Of a stretch of DNA of 64,000 nucleotides, positions 1 to 7,519 are shown in pieces (positions within the stretch are counted from its first letter, which is position 1; every line of letters starts with the position of its first letter). The DNA comes from Pseudomonadota bacterium. Lineage in GTDB: Bacteria; Pseudomonadota; Gammaproteobacteria; Burkholderiales; Thiobacillaceae. The position numbers and the translations under genes were made by a program. The DNA is taken from positions 143,990-207,989 of the forward strand of contig JAKADC010000005.1 in the NCBI GenBank assembly GCA_021820845.1, given 5' to 3'. The notes under the pieces were generated by a model, which saw only the letters and a list, made by a program, of their open reading frames with translations, searched no databases and was not told the origin of the DNA.

Positions 1-424
1 TGCCGAGGCGATCACGCGCCAGGAACAGTTTCTCGCGATTCCAGATGGCGAATGCGAACATGCCGTGCAGGCGCTCGACGCAGGCCTCGCCCCATTCGAG
101 GAACGCGCGCAGGATGACTTCGGTGTCGCCGTCGGAATGGAAGACGTGGCCCCGGCCCATGAGCTCGGCACGCAGCTCGGGATAGTTGTAGATGGTGCCG
201 TTGAACACCAGCGCGGTGCCGGTCGCGGCGTCGACCATCGGCTGGGCGGAACGCGGCGACAGGTCGATGATCGCGAGCCGGCGGTGGCCGAGGCGCACCG
301 GCCCGTCGGCGTGCTGGCCCTCCGCGTCGGGGCCGCGCCGCGCGAGCCTGGCCAGCATCCGCGCCATCGTGCCGGCGTCGGGCGGGACGCCGTCGAACCG
401 GAATTCACCTGCTATGCCGCACAT
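1..424 (-). CDS. Asparagine synthase-family glutamine amidotransferase, N-terminal part (runs off the left edge)
   Basis: The gene starts at 424 and continues beyond base 1, so only about 141 residues are visible. It begins MCGIAGEFRFDG, with Cys2 as the expected nucleophile of class II (Ntn-type) glutamine amidotransferases after Met removal. The family pattern follows: RRGPDAEG, HRRLAIIDLS, SAQPM, FNGTIYNY, GDTEVIL and a late FAFAIW. This half releases ammonia from glutamine; the ATP-dependent amide-forming domain lies outside the window. The MCGIxGE(F/L)RFDG opening resembles the N-acetylglutaminylglutamine amidotransferase branch (osmolyte synthesis) more than standard AsnB, but that needs the missing part. 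It lies on the same strand as srkA, 81 bases downstream of its stop. Confidence 0.85.
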   Translation of the reverse strand, partial: MCGIAGEFRFDGVPPDAGTMARMLARLARRGPDAEGQHADGPVRLGHRRLAIIDLSPRSAQPMVDAATGTALVFNGTIYNYPELRAELMGRGHVFHSDGDTEVILRAFLEWGEACVERLHGMFAFAIWNREKLFLARDRLG

Positions 425-505
425 TTTTCAGTCCCGTCGTTCGCGAAGGGCGCGAAGACGCGCGGTCGCGCCTCGCGTCCTTCCCGAACCAAAAATTGGT
501 TTCAC

Positions 506-1405
506 TCACGCCGCCAGCGGCGGCTCGTCCCAGCGCCGCGCGAGCCAGGCCGCGTAGTGGATCAGCCTCAAGGTTCTGAGCGCTTCGACCAGATGGAGTT
601 CACGTCGATCGAACGCCATGAAGGCCTCGTAGCCCTCGAGGATCTCGCCGATCTGGGCCGCCTGCTCCGCGCGCTCGCCCGACAGCAGCATCCACAAGTC
701 CTGCACCGCGGGACCCATGCGGCTGTCGTCGAAGTCGACGAAATGCGGCCCGGCATCGGTCCACAGGACGTTGCCGGCGTGGCAGTCGCCGTGCAGCCGG
801 AGGGCGCGCACCGGGCCGGCGCGGTCGTAGCAGTGCGCGACGCCGGCGAGCGCATGCTCGACGACGCTGTCCCAGGCTGCGGCGAGATCGTCCGGCAGCC
901 AGCGTCCGCTGCGCAGGACGTCGCGCGACGCATGGCCGAAGGTTTCGATGTCGAGCGCCGGACGATGCGCGAACGCGGCTCTCGCGCCGACCGCATGGAT
1001 CCGCCCGAGGAAACGCCCCATGCGCCGCAGCGTGTCGGGGCGGTCGAATTCGGGCGGGCGGCCGCCCTGCTGCGGGTACACCGCAAAGCGGAAGCCGGCA
1101 TGGCGGTGAAGGGTGGCGGCATTCAGGACCAGCGGGGCGACGACGGGAATGTCGCCTTCGGCGAGTTCGGCGGTGAACGCGTGTTCCTCCAGGATCGCCG
1201 CGTCGGTCCAGCGGCCGGGCCGGTAGAACTTCGCCACCACGGGCGCCGCGTCTTCGACGCCCATCTGGTAGACGCGGTTTTCGTAGCTGTTGAGCGCCAG
1301 CAGGCGGCCGTCCGCCCTGAGGCCGGTGCTGTCGAGCGAGTCGAGAACGCAATCGGGCGTCAACGCGGAGTAGGGGTGGGACGAATCCGGCGTGGGGCTG
1401 CGCAA
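506..1405 (-). CDS. srkA: Stress response kinase A (YihE/SrkA), shortened C-terminus
   Basis: SrkA is a cytoplasmic eukaryote-like Ser/Thr kinase of the APH/choline kinase fold, linked in E. coli to extracytoplasmic stress and protection from programmed death. Visible landmarks are LNSYENRVYQ (about 38-47), the VAKFYRPGRW lysine strand (about 57-66), catalytic loop HGDCHAGN (205-212) and metal-binding DFDD (224-227), then GPAVQDLWMLL. The start is TTG at 1405, preceded by AAAGG; no upstream ATG fits. The product is 299 residues against about 328 in E. coli. The end reads RRWDEPPLAA, where E. coli, as I recall it, has roughly 30 more residues between its RRW and EPPL. The kinase core looks intact. 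It diverges from nrdJ. Confidence 0.9.
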   Translation of the reverse strand: MRSPTPDSSHPYSALTPDCVLDSLDSTGLRADGRLLALNSYENRVYQMGVEDAAPVVAKFYRPGRWTDAAILEEHAFTAELAEGDIPVVAPLVLNAATLHRHAGFRFAVYPQQGGRPPEFDRPDTLRRMGRFLGRIHAVGARAAFAHRPALDIETFGHASRDVLRSGRWLPDDLAAAWDSVVEHALAGVAHCYDRAGPVRALRLHGDCHAGNVLWTDAGPHFVDFDDSRMGPAVQDLWMLLSGERAEQAAQIGEILEGYEAFMAFDRRELHLVEALRTLRLIHYAAWLARRWDEPPLAA

Positions 1406-1461
1406 ACGGCTATACCTTTAATCAGACGATGTGAACGCGCGACAGCGCAAGGAGATGGATA

Positions 1462-1497
1462 ATGCCTCAACTCGCCGCTTTCATCGCCCTCGCATGA
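1462..1497 (+). CDS. Possible 11-codon leader peptide before nrdJ
   Basis: An AAGGAG ribosome binding site at 1449-1454 is 7 bases from ATG 1462 but directly abuts the in-frame reductase ATG at 1455, so its ideal target is this tiny frame. It encodes MPQLAAFIALA and stops with TGA at 1495-1497, inside the ATGATG that holds the likely nrdJ start codons (1494 and 1497). That arrangement would allow translational coupling. No attenuator hairpin was seen. It could equally be chance. Confidence 0.3.
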   Translation: MPQLAAFIALA

Positions 1498-3224
1498 TGA
1501 CGCACGATCCTTTCAGCATGGACATCTCCCGCCACATCTGGGCGACCCGCTACCGCGCCGCCGACGAGGCCGACATCGGCGCGAGCTGGCAGCGGGTGGC
1601 GCAGGCGATCGCGCAGGCCGAGGCGGGCGGACAGGCGGCGTGGACCGCCCGCTTCCGCGCGCTGCTGGACGGCTTCCGCTTCCTGCCCGGCGGCCGCATC
1701 CTCGCCGGCGCCGGCGCGGGACACCGGGTCACGCTGTTCAACTGTTTCGTCATGGGCACGATCGCCGACGATCTCGAGCACATTTTCGAGGCGCTCAAGG
1801 AAGGCGCGCTGACCATGCAGCACGGCGGCGGCGTGGGCTACGATTTTTCCACCCTGCGTCCGGCCGGCACCGTCGCGGAGGCGACCGGCACGATCGCGTC
1901 GGGGCCGGTGTCGTTCATGCACATCTGGGACGCGATGTGCGCCACCATGCTGTCGACCGGCGCGCGGCGCGGCGCGATGATGGCAACGCTGCGCTGCGAC
2001 CACCCCGACATCGAGACCTTCGTCGACGCCAAGCGCGATCCCGCCGTGCTGCGGCATTTCAACCTGTCGGTGCTGGTGAGCGACGCCTTCATGGCGGCGG
2101 TGGCCGCCGACCGCGACTGGCCGCTGACGTTTCCCGGCCTCGCCGACGCGCGCAGCGTGAAGGCGCGCGGCCTGTGGCAGCGCATCCTGCGCGCGGCCTA
2201 CGACACCGCCGAACCGGGCGTGCTGTTCGTCGACACGATCAATCGCGACAACACGCTCGCGAACATGGAACACCTGACCGCCACCAATCCCTGCGGCGAG
2301 ATTCCGCTGCCGCCCTACGGCGCCTGCGACCTCGGCTCGCTCAACCTGACTGCGTTCGTGACGGCGCCCTTCGCGCCGGACGCGCGCCTCGATCTCGCGG
2401 CGCTCGCCGACGCGGCTGCGCTCGCGGCGCGCTTTCTCGACGACGTCATCGACGTCTCGCGCTTCCCGCTGCCGGCACAGGCGCAAGAGGCGCGGCGCAA
2501 GCGGCGCATCGGCCTCGGCGTCACCGGGCTGGCGGACGCGCTGGTGCTGCTCGGCCTGCGCTACGACAGCGACGCCGCGCGGCAGCTCGCCGCGCAGGCG
2601 ATGCGGACGGTGCGCGACGCGGCCTATCGCGCGTCGGTCGCGCTCGCGCAGGAAAAAGGCGCGTTCCCCGCGTTCGACCGCGACGCCTTTCTGGGAAGCG
2701 GCTTCGCCAGCCGCCTGCCGGGCGACATTCGCGACGCCATCGCCGCACACGGCATCCGCAACAGCCACCTGTTGGCGATCGCGCCGGCGGGCACCATCAG
2801 CCTGCTCGCCAACAATCTCTCGAGCGGCATCGAGCCGATTTTCTCGGCCGAAGCGGAACGTCGCGTGCTGGAAGCGGACGGCCGTTACCGCACCCATCGC
2901 GTCGTCGATTACGCCTGCCAGCGATGGCGGCAGCTCGACCGCGGCCTGTCGCCCGCCTTCGTCGAGGCGCAGCAGATCGACCCGCTCGCCCACCTGCACA
3001 TGCAGGCGGCGCTCCAGCCGCTGGTCGACAACGCCATTTCGAAAACCATCAACGTCGCCGCCGACATTCCCTTCGAACGCTTCGAGGCCCTCTACCGCCA
3101 GGCGCACGCGTCGGGGCTCAAGGGCTGCACGGTGTTCCGCCCCAACCCGGTGACGGGCGCGATCCTGAGCGAACCGGCGAGCGAGCGGGTGCAATGCTGC
3201 GGCATCGAGCGCGAGGCGGACTGA
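1494..3224 (+). CDS. nrdJ: Adenosylcobalamin-dependent (class II) ribonucleotide reductase
   Basis: Reduces ribonucleotides to deoxyribonucleotides using a B12-generated thiyl radical, without oxygen or a second subunit. The chain of about 576 residues shows FLPGGRIL, the first redox cysteine in LFNCF (about C84), QHGGGVGYDFS, NPCGE (265-269, radical Cys267) followed by GACDLGSLNL (partner Cys278), PAGTISLLA and late GCTVFRPN. Two adjacent cysteines close to the C-terminus (QCCGIE) are likely the shuttle pair for re-reduction by thioredoxin. Roles of individual cysteines are inferred by family alignment. Start 1494 or 1497 is preferred because the upstream in-frame starts (1431, 1455) have poorly placed ribosome binding sites. 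No nrdB-like gene is adjacent, and the 88-base upstream gap is too short for a cobalamin riboswitch. Confidence 0.93.
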   Translation: MMTHDPFSMDISRHIWATRYRAADEADIGASWQRVAQAIAQAEAGGQAAWTARFRALLDGFRFLPGGRILAGAGAGHRVTLFNCFVMGTIADDLEHIFEALKEGALTMQHGGGVGYDFSTLRPAGTVAEATGTIASGPVSFMHIWDAMCATMLSTGARRGAMMATLRCDHPDIETFVDAKRDPAVLRHFNLSVLVSDAFMAAVAADRDWPLTFPGLADARSVKARGLWQRILRAAYDTAEPGVLFVDTINRDNTLANMEHLTATNPCGEIPLPPYGACDLGSLNLTAFVTAPFAPDARLDLAALADAAALAARFLDDVIDVSRFPLPAQAQEARRKRRIGLGVTGLADALVLLGLRYDSDAARQLAAQAMRTVRDAAYRASVALAQEKGAFPAFDRDAFLGSGFASRLPGDIRDAIAAHGIRNSHLLAIAPAGTISLLANNLSSGIEPIFSAEAERRVLEADGRYRTHRVVDYACQRWRQLDRGLSPAFVEAQQIDPLAHLHMQAALQPLVDNAISKTINVAADIPFERFEALYRQAHASGLKGCTVFRPNPVTGAILSEPASERVQCCGIEREAD

Positions 3225-3231
3225 GATCGCG

Positions 3232-4158
3232 ATGACCACGCCCCGGACGCCGCTCGTCGGTCTCGCGCTCGGCGGCGGCGCCGCGCGCGGCTGGGCCCAT
3301 ATCGGTGTCATTCGCGCGCTCGCCGACGCCGGGATCGAGCCCGACGTCGTCTGCGGAACCTCGATCGGCGCGCTGGTCGGCGCGGCCTACGTCGGCGGCG
3401 AACTCGACCGGCTGGAGGCGTGGGTGCGCGGCCTGCGCCTGCAAACCGTGGTGAGCTTCCTGGATTTTTCGCTCGGCAGCGGACTGATCAAGGGCGACCG
3501 GCTGATCCAGTTCTTTCGCAGCCAGTTCGGCGACCGCGACATCGGCGAGCTGGCGCGTCCGTTCGGCGCCGTCGCCACCGACCTGCGGCGCGGCCGCGAG
3601 ATCTGGCTGCGCGAGGGCCAGGTGAGCGACGCGGTGCGCGCGTCGATCGCGCTGCCGGGGCTGTTCACGCCGGCGCCGCACGACGGCGGCTGGCTCGTCG
3701 ACGGCGGCCTCGTCAACCCGGTGCCGGTGTCGCTGTGCCGTGCGATGGGCGCCGACATCGTGATCGCGGTCGACCTCAATGCCGATCTGCTCGGACGCCG
3801 CTTCAGGACCGCGCCGTCCGAGGCGGCACGCCCGCCGGCGCTCGCCGAGGAAAACGAGAAGCCGGCGGCCGACAGCGTGATGGCGCGCATCCAGGCGAGC
3901 ATGGCGCAGTTCGCGAGCAACCGCGGCACGGCGCCGCGTGCGCCCGCGATGCTCGACGTGCTCGCCACCAGCATCAACATCATGCAGGTTCTGATCACGC
4001 GCAGCCGGCTGGCGGGCGAACCGGCCGACGTGATGATCACGCCGCTGCTCGCCGACCTCGGACTGATGGAGTTTCACCGCGCCGCGGTCGCGATCGAGGC
4101 GGGGCGCCGCGCGGTCAAGATCGCGATGCCGCAGCTGCAGGGGCGCCTCGAGGCGTGA
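3232..4158 (+). CDS. Patatin-like phospholipase, RssA/NTE type
   Basis: A serine hydrolase of the patatin family with a Ser-Asp dyad. The oxyanion glycine stretch GGGAARG is at 14-20, the nucleophile elbow GTSIG at 42-46 (Ser44) and the catalytic aspartate in DGGLVNP (Asp157). It has 308 residues, matching short bacterial RssA-like proteins. There is no signal peptide or transmembrane segment, so it should act in the cytoplasm, probably on lysophospholipids; the substrate is not readable from sequence. It starts 7 bases after the nrdJ stop, so the two are probably co-transcribed although no functional link is obvious. It converges on the GIY-YIG gene. Confidence 0.9.
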   Translation: MTTPRTPLVGLALGGGAARGWAHIGVIRALADAGIEPDVVCGTSIGALVGAAYVGGELDRLEAWVRGLRLQTVVSFLDFSLGSGLIKGDRLIQFFRSQFGDRDIGELARPFGAVATDLRRGREIWLREGQVSDAVRASIALPGLFTPAPHDGGWLVDGGLVNPVPVSLCRAMGADIVIAVDLNADLLGRRFRTAPSEAARPPALAEENEKPAADSVMARIQASMAQFASNRGTAPRAPAMLDVLATSINIMQVLITRSRLAGEPADVMITPLLADLGLMEFHRAAVAIEAGRRAVKIAMPQLQGRLEA

Positions 4159-4170
4159 GCGGATGCCGGC

Positions 4171-4443
4171 CTAGTCCGGCGACGCGCACAGCGCGAGCTT
4201 GCGCGCGCGGTTCAGACGCTTGATCGCCGCTTCGCGCCGGGCCGCGTCGGCGCGCGTCGGCGCGGCCTCGAGATAGACCAGTTGCACCGGCCGCCTGCCG
4301 CGCGTGTAGCGTGCGCCGGAATCGCCATCGCCGTTGTGCTCGGCGACCCGGCGCGCCGCGTCGGTGGTGATGCCGGTGTAGAGCGAGCCGTCGGCGCAGC
4401 GCAGCATGTAGACCCACCATGCGGTACGGGAAGCGGCCGGCAC
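4171..4443 (-). CDS. GIY-YIG nuclease superfamily protein (UPF0213/YhbQ type)
   Basis: A single-domain GIY-YIG protein of 90 residues. The hallmark strands appear as WVYMLRCADGSLYTGIT (the GIY and YIG equivalents are VYM and YTG), followed by the conserved arginine in AARRVAEHN and a GARYTRGRRP loop typical of the YhbQ subgroup. Family members of this size are predicted DNA-repair or structure-specific nucleases, with little biochemistry. It starts 7 bases after the stop of the HDOD gene and is likely its downstream operon partner. Confidence 0.88.
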   Translation of the reverse strand: MPAASRTAWWVYMLRCADGSLYTGITTDAARRVAEHNGDGDSGARYTRGRRPVQLVYLEAAPTRADAARREAAIKRLNRARKLALCASPD

Positions 4444-4450
4444 GGTCGGC

Positions 4451-5788
4451 TCACACGTCGGCGGAAAGCTGTTGCGCCCAGAGCAGCGCGTCCATGTGCA
4501 CGCCGTTGATCTCGGCGACGTCGCGTCCGATCTGTTTCGCCAGCGCCTCGATGCTGCTGCGGTCGTCCTGCTCGCAGGCGGCCGCCAGCGCGAGATACGG
4601 CGCGTACGGCCCGCGCTGCGACACGATCGCCTCGGTGATTTCGACCGGCAGGCTGACCTGCTTCAGCACCTGCTCCATCGGCGTGCGCATCACCACATCG
4701 AGGAGCGAGAACAGGCCGGCGACGAAGATTTCGTCGCGCGCCTTGGCGAACAGGGCGCGTCCCGCCAGCTGCTCGGCCACCCGCGCGCGCACCAGTGCAT
4801 TTTCCAGCACGGCGTGATCGAGTTCCTGCGCCTGGCCGCCGGTGAACAGAATCAGCGTCAGCCAGCGATACAACTTGTCCTGCCCCATCACCATCAGCGC
4901 CTGTTCGATGCCGCCGATCTTGTGCATCAGCCCCATGCCCGGCGAATTGACATAACGCAGCAGCCGCACCGACAGCGCCGGATCATGGCGAAACTGGGCA
5001 GCCAGTTCGGGCTGGCCCGCGCCGGTGCGCACCCGGTTCATCAGGTCCAGGACCTTGGCGCGCGAGGGACCCATCGGGGGGCTGTCGAGCGTTTCGCGGC
5101 GCGTGATGAACGGTCCCATGAACAGCGCGAACTGCAGCTTGTGGCACATGTGGAACGCTTCCAGCGTCTGCACGCCGGTCGCGACGAAGCGCTTGCCGGT
5201 GGCGAGCCGCGACAGCGCGGCCATCTGGGCGGCGATGGCCGGCACGTCCTCGCTGCTCACGTCCATCGCCACATAGTCCACGCGCGCCAGCAGCCCGTGC
5301 CGCTCGGGCCGCATGACGGCGTCGGCCCGCGCGGCGAAACTGAAGCCGCGCGCTTTCAAGGCCTCGATGCGTGCCGGCAGCGAAGCGTCGAGCGCGAACC
5401 CGGCGTCGAGTTCGAGCAGCCAGATCGTGCCGCGAGCGGGCCAGGTCTCGATCAGCGGGTGATGCAAGGTCGCCGGCGCAATGGGCACGAACGCCAATCG
5501 CTGCTCCAGCATGCGGGCGATGTCCATGCGCTGCAGGTTGTCCAGCAGGGTCTCATCGTAGAGCTGCTGCATGGCCGGCAGATCGCGGCCCTCGTCGAGC
5601 GCGCGCCGCAGCATGAACGTGTAGCCCGCCACCCGCTGGTCGCGGCCGAGCATGGCTTCGCGACGCATCACCGACGGCGCCCCGTCCGCCTGCGCAGCCG
5701 GCGTGCCGGCCTTGACCCGCGGGGCGCCCGGCGGTGCCGCGGCATTTTCGCGGTTGCCCGACCACATTCCGACGAGACGATTCAGCAC
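4451..5788 (-). CDS. HDOD-domain signalling protein with degenerate EAL-like N-terminal domain
   Basis: A cytoplasmic protein of 445 residues in the YuxH/CdgJ layout. After a proline-alanine-rich N-terminal segment, a region beginning GRDQRVAGYTF is the EAL-like fold but lacks the ExLxR and metal-binding residues of c-di-GMP phosphodiesterases, so it is presumably non-catalytic. The C-terminal half is an HDOD domain (RHDPALSVRLLRYVNSPGM, then GIEQALMVMGQ), related to HD phosphohydrolases but without the HD pair. Such proteins act in motility, biofilm and cell-cycle signalling. The start is GTG 5788, 8 bases after GGGAGG; longer in-frame extension upstream lacks a ribosome site. An inverted repeat (5801-5824) abuts this site. 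Confidence 0.87.
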   Translation of the reverse strand: MLNRLVGMWSGNRENAAAPPGAPRVKAGTPAAQADGAPSVMRREAMLGRDQRVAGYTFMLRRALDEGRDLPAMQQLYDETLLDNLQRMDIARMLEQRLAFVPIAPATLHHPLIETWPARGTIWLLELDAGFALDASLPARIEALKARGFSFAARADAVMRPERHGLLARVDYVAMDVSSEDVPAIAAQMAALSRLATGKRFVATGVQTLEAFHMCHKLQFALFMGPFITRRETLDSPPMGPSRAKVLDLMNRVRTGAGQPELAAQFRHDPALSVRLLRYVNSPGMGLMHKIGGIEQALMVMGQDKLYRWLTLILFTGGQAQELDHAVLENALVRARVAEQLAGRALFAKARDEIFVAGLFSLLDVVMRTPMEQVLKQVSLPVEITEAIVSQRGPYAPYLALAAACEQDDRSSIEALAKQIGRDVAEINGVHMDALLWAQQLSADV

Positions 5789-5800
5789 GCTTTTTTCCTC

Positions 5801-5824
5801 CCTGATATATTCCGACGTATCAGG
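5801..5824. repeat. Inverted repeat overlapping the ribosome binding region of the HDOD gene
   Basis: CCTGATA (5801-5807) and TATCAGG (5818-5824) are perfect 7-base arms around a 10-base spacer. In the minus-strand transcript the second arm runs directly into the GGGAGG ribosome site. It could be a repressor operator or an RNA hairpin affecting translation. Confidence 0.45.
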
Positions 5825-5995
5825 TGAGTAATCGGCAGTGCCCTTCCCGCCTGAAGCCTTCCCGCGCTTTTTTTCGCTGCCCCCGGAAAAGCCGACGTTC
5901 CCGGGCCCTGTGCTACAAAAACAGGGGGCGCCGGCGCGCGGTGGCGCGGCCCTGCCGACGATCCCGACCGACGCCGCCTTGAGGAAAGCCCGCCC

Positions 5996-6961
5996 ATGCA
6001 GATCGAATGCTACGCCCAACGCCTGCTCAATCCGTTTCGCGGCGTGATGCACACGATCCGGTACCAGTCGGCCGAGGCGGTGACGACCGACGGCGTCGAA
6101 TGGGACATCTACGTGGCGAACGACGCCCTGCTCGACGGACTGGGGCACGCCGGGCGCCGCGCGCAGATCTCCGACATCCGCTACGGCCGCTGGTCGGCGG
6201 AAAAAGGCCTGAAGCGCGGCCCGCTTTTCCCGTCGGACGATTTCAGGCGGCTGGAAGAAATGGGCGCGGTCGTCTACGAGCATCTGCTCAAGCGGCACCG
6301 CGACGTGCCGTTTCCCTTCCGCGACCCGTTCGAACTGTGGCTGCTCGACCGCGACGACCGGCCGCTCGCGCTGCTGCACAGCGTGCGCACCGACGTCGAA
6401 ACCGACACCCGGCCGCCGCTCGACTGGCGCGCCGGGCTCGCGGCGCAGGAAGGATTCGAGAGCACGGCAGTGAGCGGCCTGGCCGAACCCGCGGCCGTCT
6501 ACCTGACGCGGCACGTGAACAGCCTGGCGAGCGGCGTGGTGCAATGGTTCCGGCGCTCGGACGACGGGGCCGGCCTCGGCCTGCTTACGCTCAAAGGCGG
6601 CGATCACCTGCGCGGACGCGTGCTCGACGCCGACGCCTTCCCCCAGCAGTTCATCTCCACGGCGGGCATGGACGACGCGCACGCGCGGCTGGTACACGAC
6701 TACCACGCCTGGCAGGCGCCGTGGCTGTTGCTGCTGCCGCATCTGGACGTCGCGGCGCGCAGCCGGCTCGAGGCCTCGGCCTGCCGGCAGGCCGAGCTGG
6801 TCGAGAAGCACTTCCGGCTTTACCCCATGGTGATCGATCGCGCCGCCCTCTACGCCGCGCGCGTCGAAGCGGCACTCGTGCGCAGTCAGCCGCGAAAGAA
6901 GGCGGCGAGCGAGGTCATGCCGATGTATTACATCGAGCTCGGCGTCAGCGCGGACGAGTAA
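5996..6961 (+). CDS. Conserved hypothetical protein, 321 residues
   Basis: I do not recognise a named domain. The start ATG 5996 has a good ribosome site (GAGGAAAG about 9 bases upstream), and codon use matches the neighbours, so the gene is real. There is no signal peptide or membrane helix. The sequence is rich in Trp, Tyr and acidic residues, with segments such as VEWDIYVAN, RYGRWSAEKG and LWLLDRDDRPLALLHS, suggesting a globular soluble fold. Near the C-terminus is YPMVIDRAALY. It stands alone between the divergent HDOD gene and the convergent gcvR-like gene. The 207-base upstream gap has no other gene. Function unknown. Confidence 0.75.
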   Translation: MQIECYAQRLLNPFRGVMHTIRYQSAEAVTTDGVEWDIYVANDALLDGLGHAGRRAQISDIRYGRWSAEKGLKRGPLFPSDDFRRLEEMGAVVYEHLLKRHRDVPFPFRDPFELWLLDRDDRPLALLHSVRTDVETDTRPPLDWRAGLAAQEGFESTAVSGLAEPAAVYLTRHVNSLASGVVQWFRRSDDGAGLGLLTLKGGDHLRGRVLDADAFPQQFISTAGMDDAHARLVHDYHAWQAPWLLLLPHLDVAARSRLEASACRQAELVEKHFRLYPMVIDRAALYAARVEAALVRSQPRKKAASEVMPMYYIELGVSADE

Positions 6962-6979
6962 TCCGGCGCGCCGCGGACG

Positions 6980-7519
6980 TCACATCCGCACCGGCTCGAA
7001 GGTCGCATCGAGGTTCTGGTCGTCGCAATAATCGAGGAAGTCGCCGCGCAGCGTGGCGATGTGGGCGTCCGCGGGAATGCCGAGCGTCATGTGGACCGCG
7101 AACATCGGCGCGCCGGTGTGCGGGGCCGGATACGTTTCGGTTTCGAGCGCCTCGATGTTGATGTGCAGGCGGGCGAAGAAGTTGGCGAGGCTGTTGACGA
7201 TGCCGGGCTGGTCGAGCGCGGCGACTTCCACGGTATAGGGAATCAGCGGCTTGTCGGCGCGCGTCGGACGGGTGCGCTGCTGGGTGAGCGACAGTCCCAG
7301 CTCCTCGGCGACGGCGGGAAGGCGTGCTTCCAGCTTGGCCAGCGCGTCCCAGCTTCCGGATACGCGCATCAGGAGCGCGAAGCGGCCGCCCAGCGCGGCC
7401 ATGCGCGATTCCTCGATGTTGCAGCCCGACTCGGTGATGCGGCGGGTAAAGCCTTCCACCAGGCCGATTTTGTCCTCGCCGCTTGCGGTGATGACGAGTG
7501 ATTCGGTGTCGTTGGCCAT
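6980..7519 (-). CDS. GcvR-like double ACT-domain regulatory protein
   Basis: A protein of 179 residues with two ACT domains: the first from about residue 5 (SLVITASGEDKIGLVEGF), the second from about residue 94 (YTVEVAALDQPGIVNSL). This is the layout of GcvR, which binds glycine and controls the glycine cleavage regulator GcvA in enterobacteria. No gcvA or gcv operon is in the window, so the partner here is unknown. Its ATG (7519-7517) shares a base with the TAA stop (7521-7519) of the upstream permease gene, implying coupled translation from the same messenger. Confidence 0.82.
   Translation of the reverse strand: MANDTESLVITASGEDKIGLVEGFTRRITESGCNIEESRMAALGGRFALLMRVSGSWDALAKLEARLPAVAEELGLSLTQQRTRPTRADKPLIPYTVEVAALDQPGIVNSLANFFARLHINIEALETETYPAPHTGAPMFAVHMTLGIPADAHIATLRGDFLDYCDDQNLDATFEPVRM

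Noticed and set aside
487..501. Small palindrome AACCAA-AAA-TTGGTT between srkA and the amidotransferase gene
   Set aside because: Arms of 6 bases without a GC stem; not a convincing terminator or operator on its own.
65..1462. A 465-residue plus-strand open frame
   Set aside because: Antisense to the amidotransferase start and srkA, both of which show catalytic motifs; no domain in this frame.
1406..1493. Cobalamin riboswitch or NrdR boxes before the class II reductase
   Set aside because: The gap is far too short for a B12 riboswitch, and I found no pair of NrdR-type palindromes.
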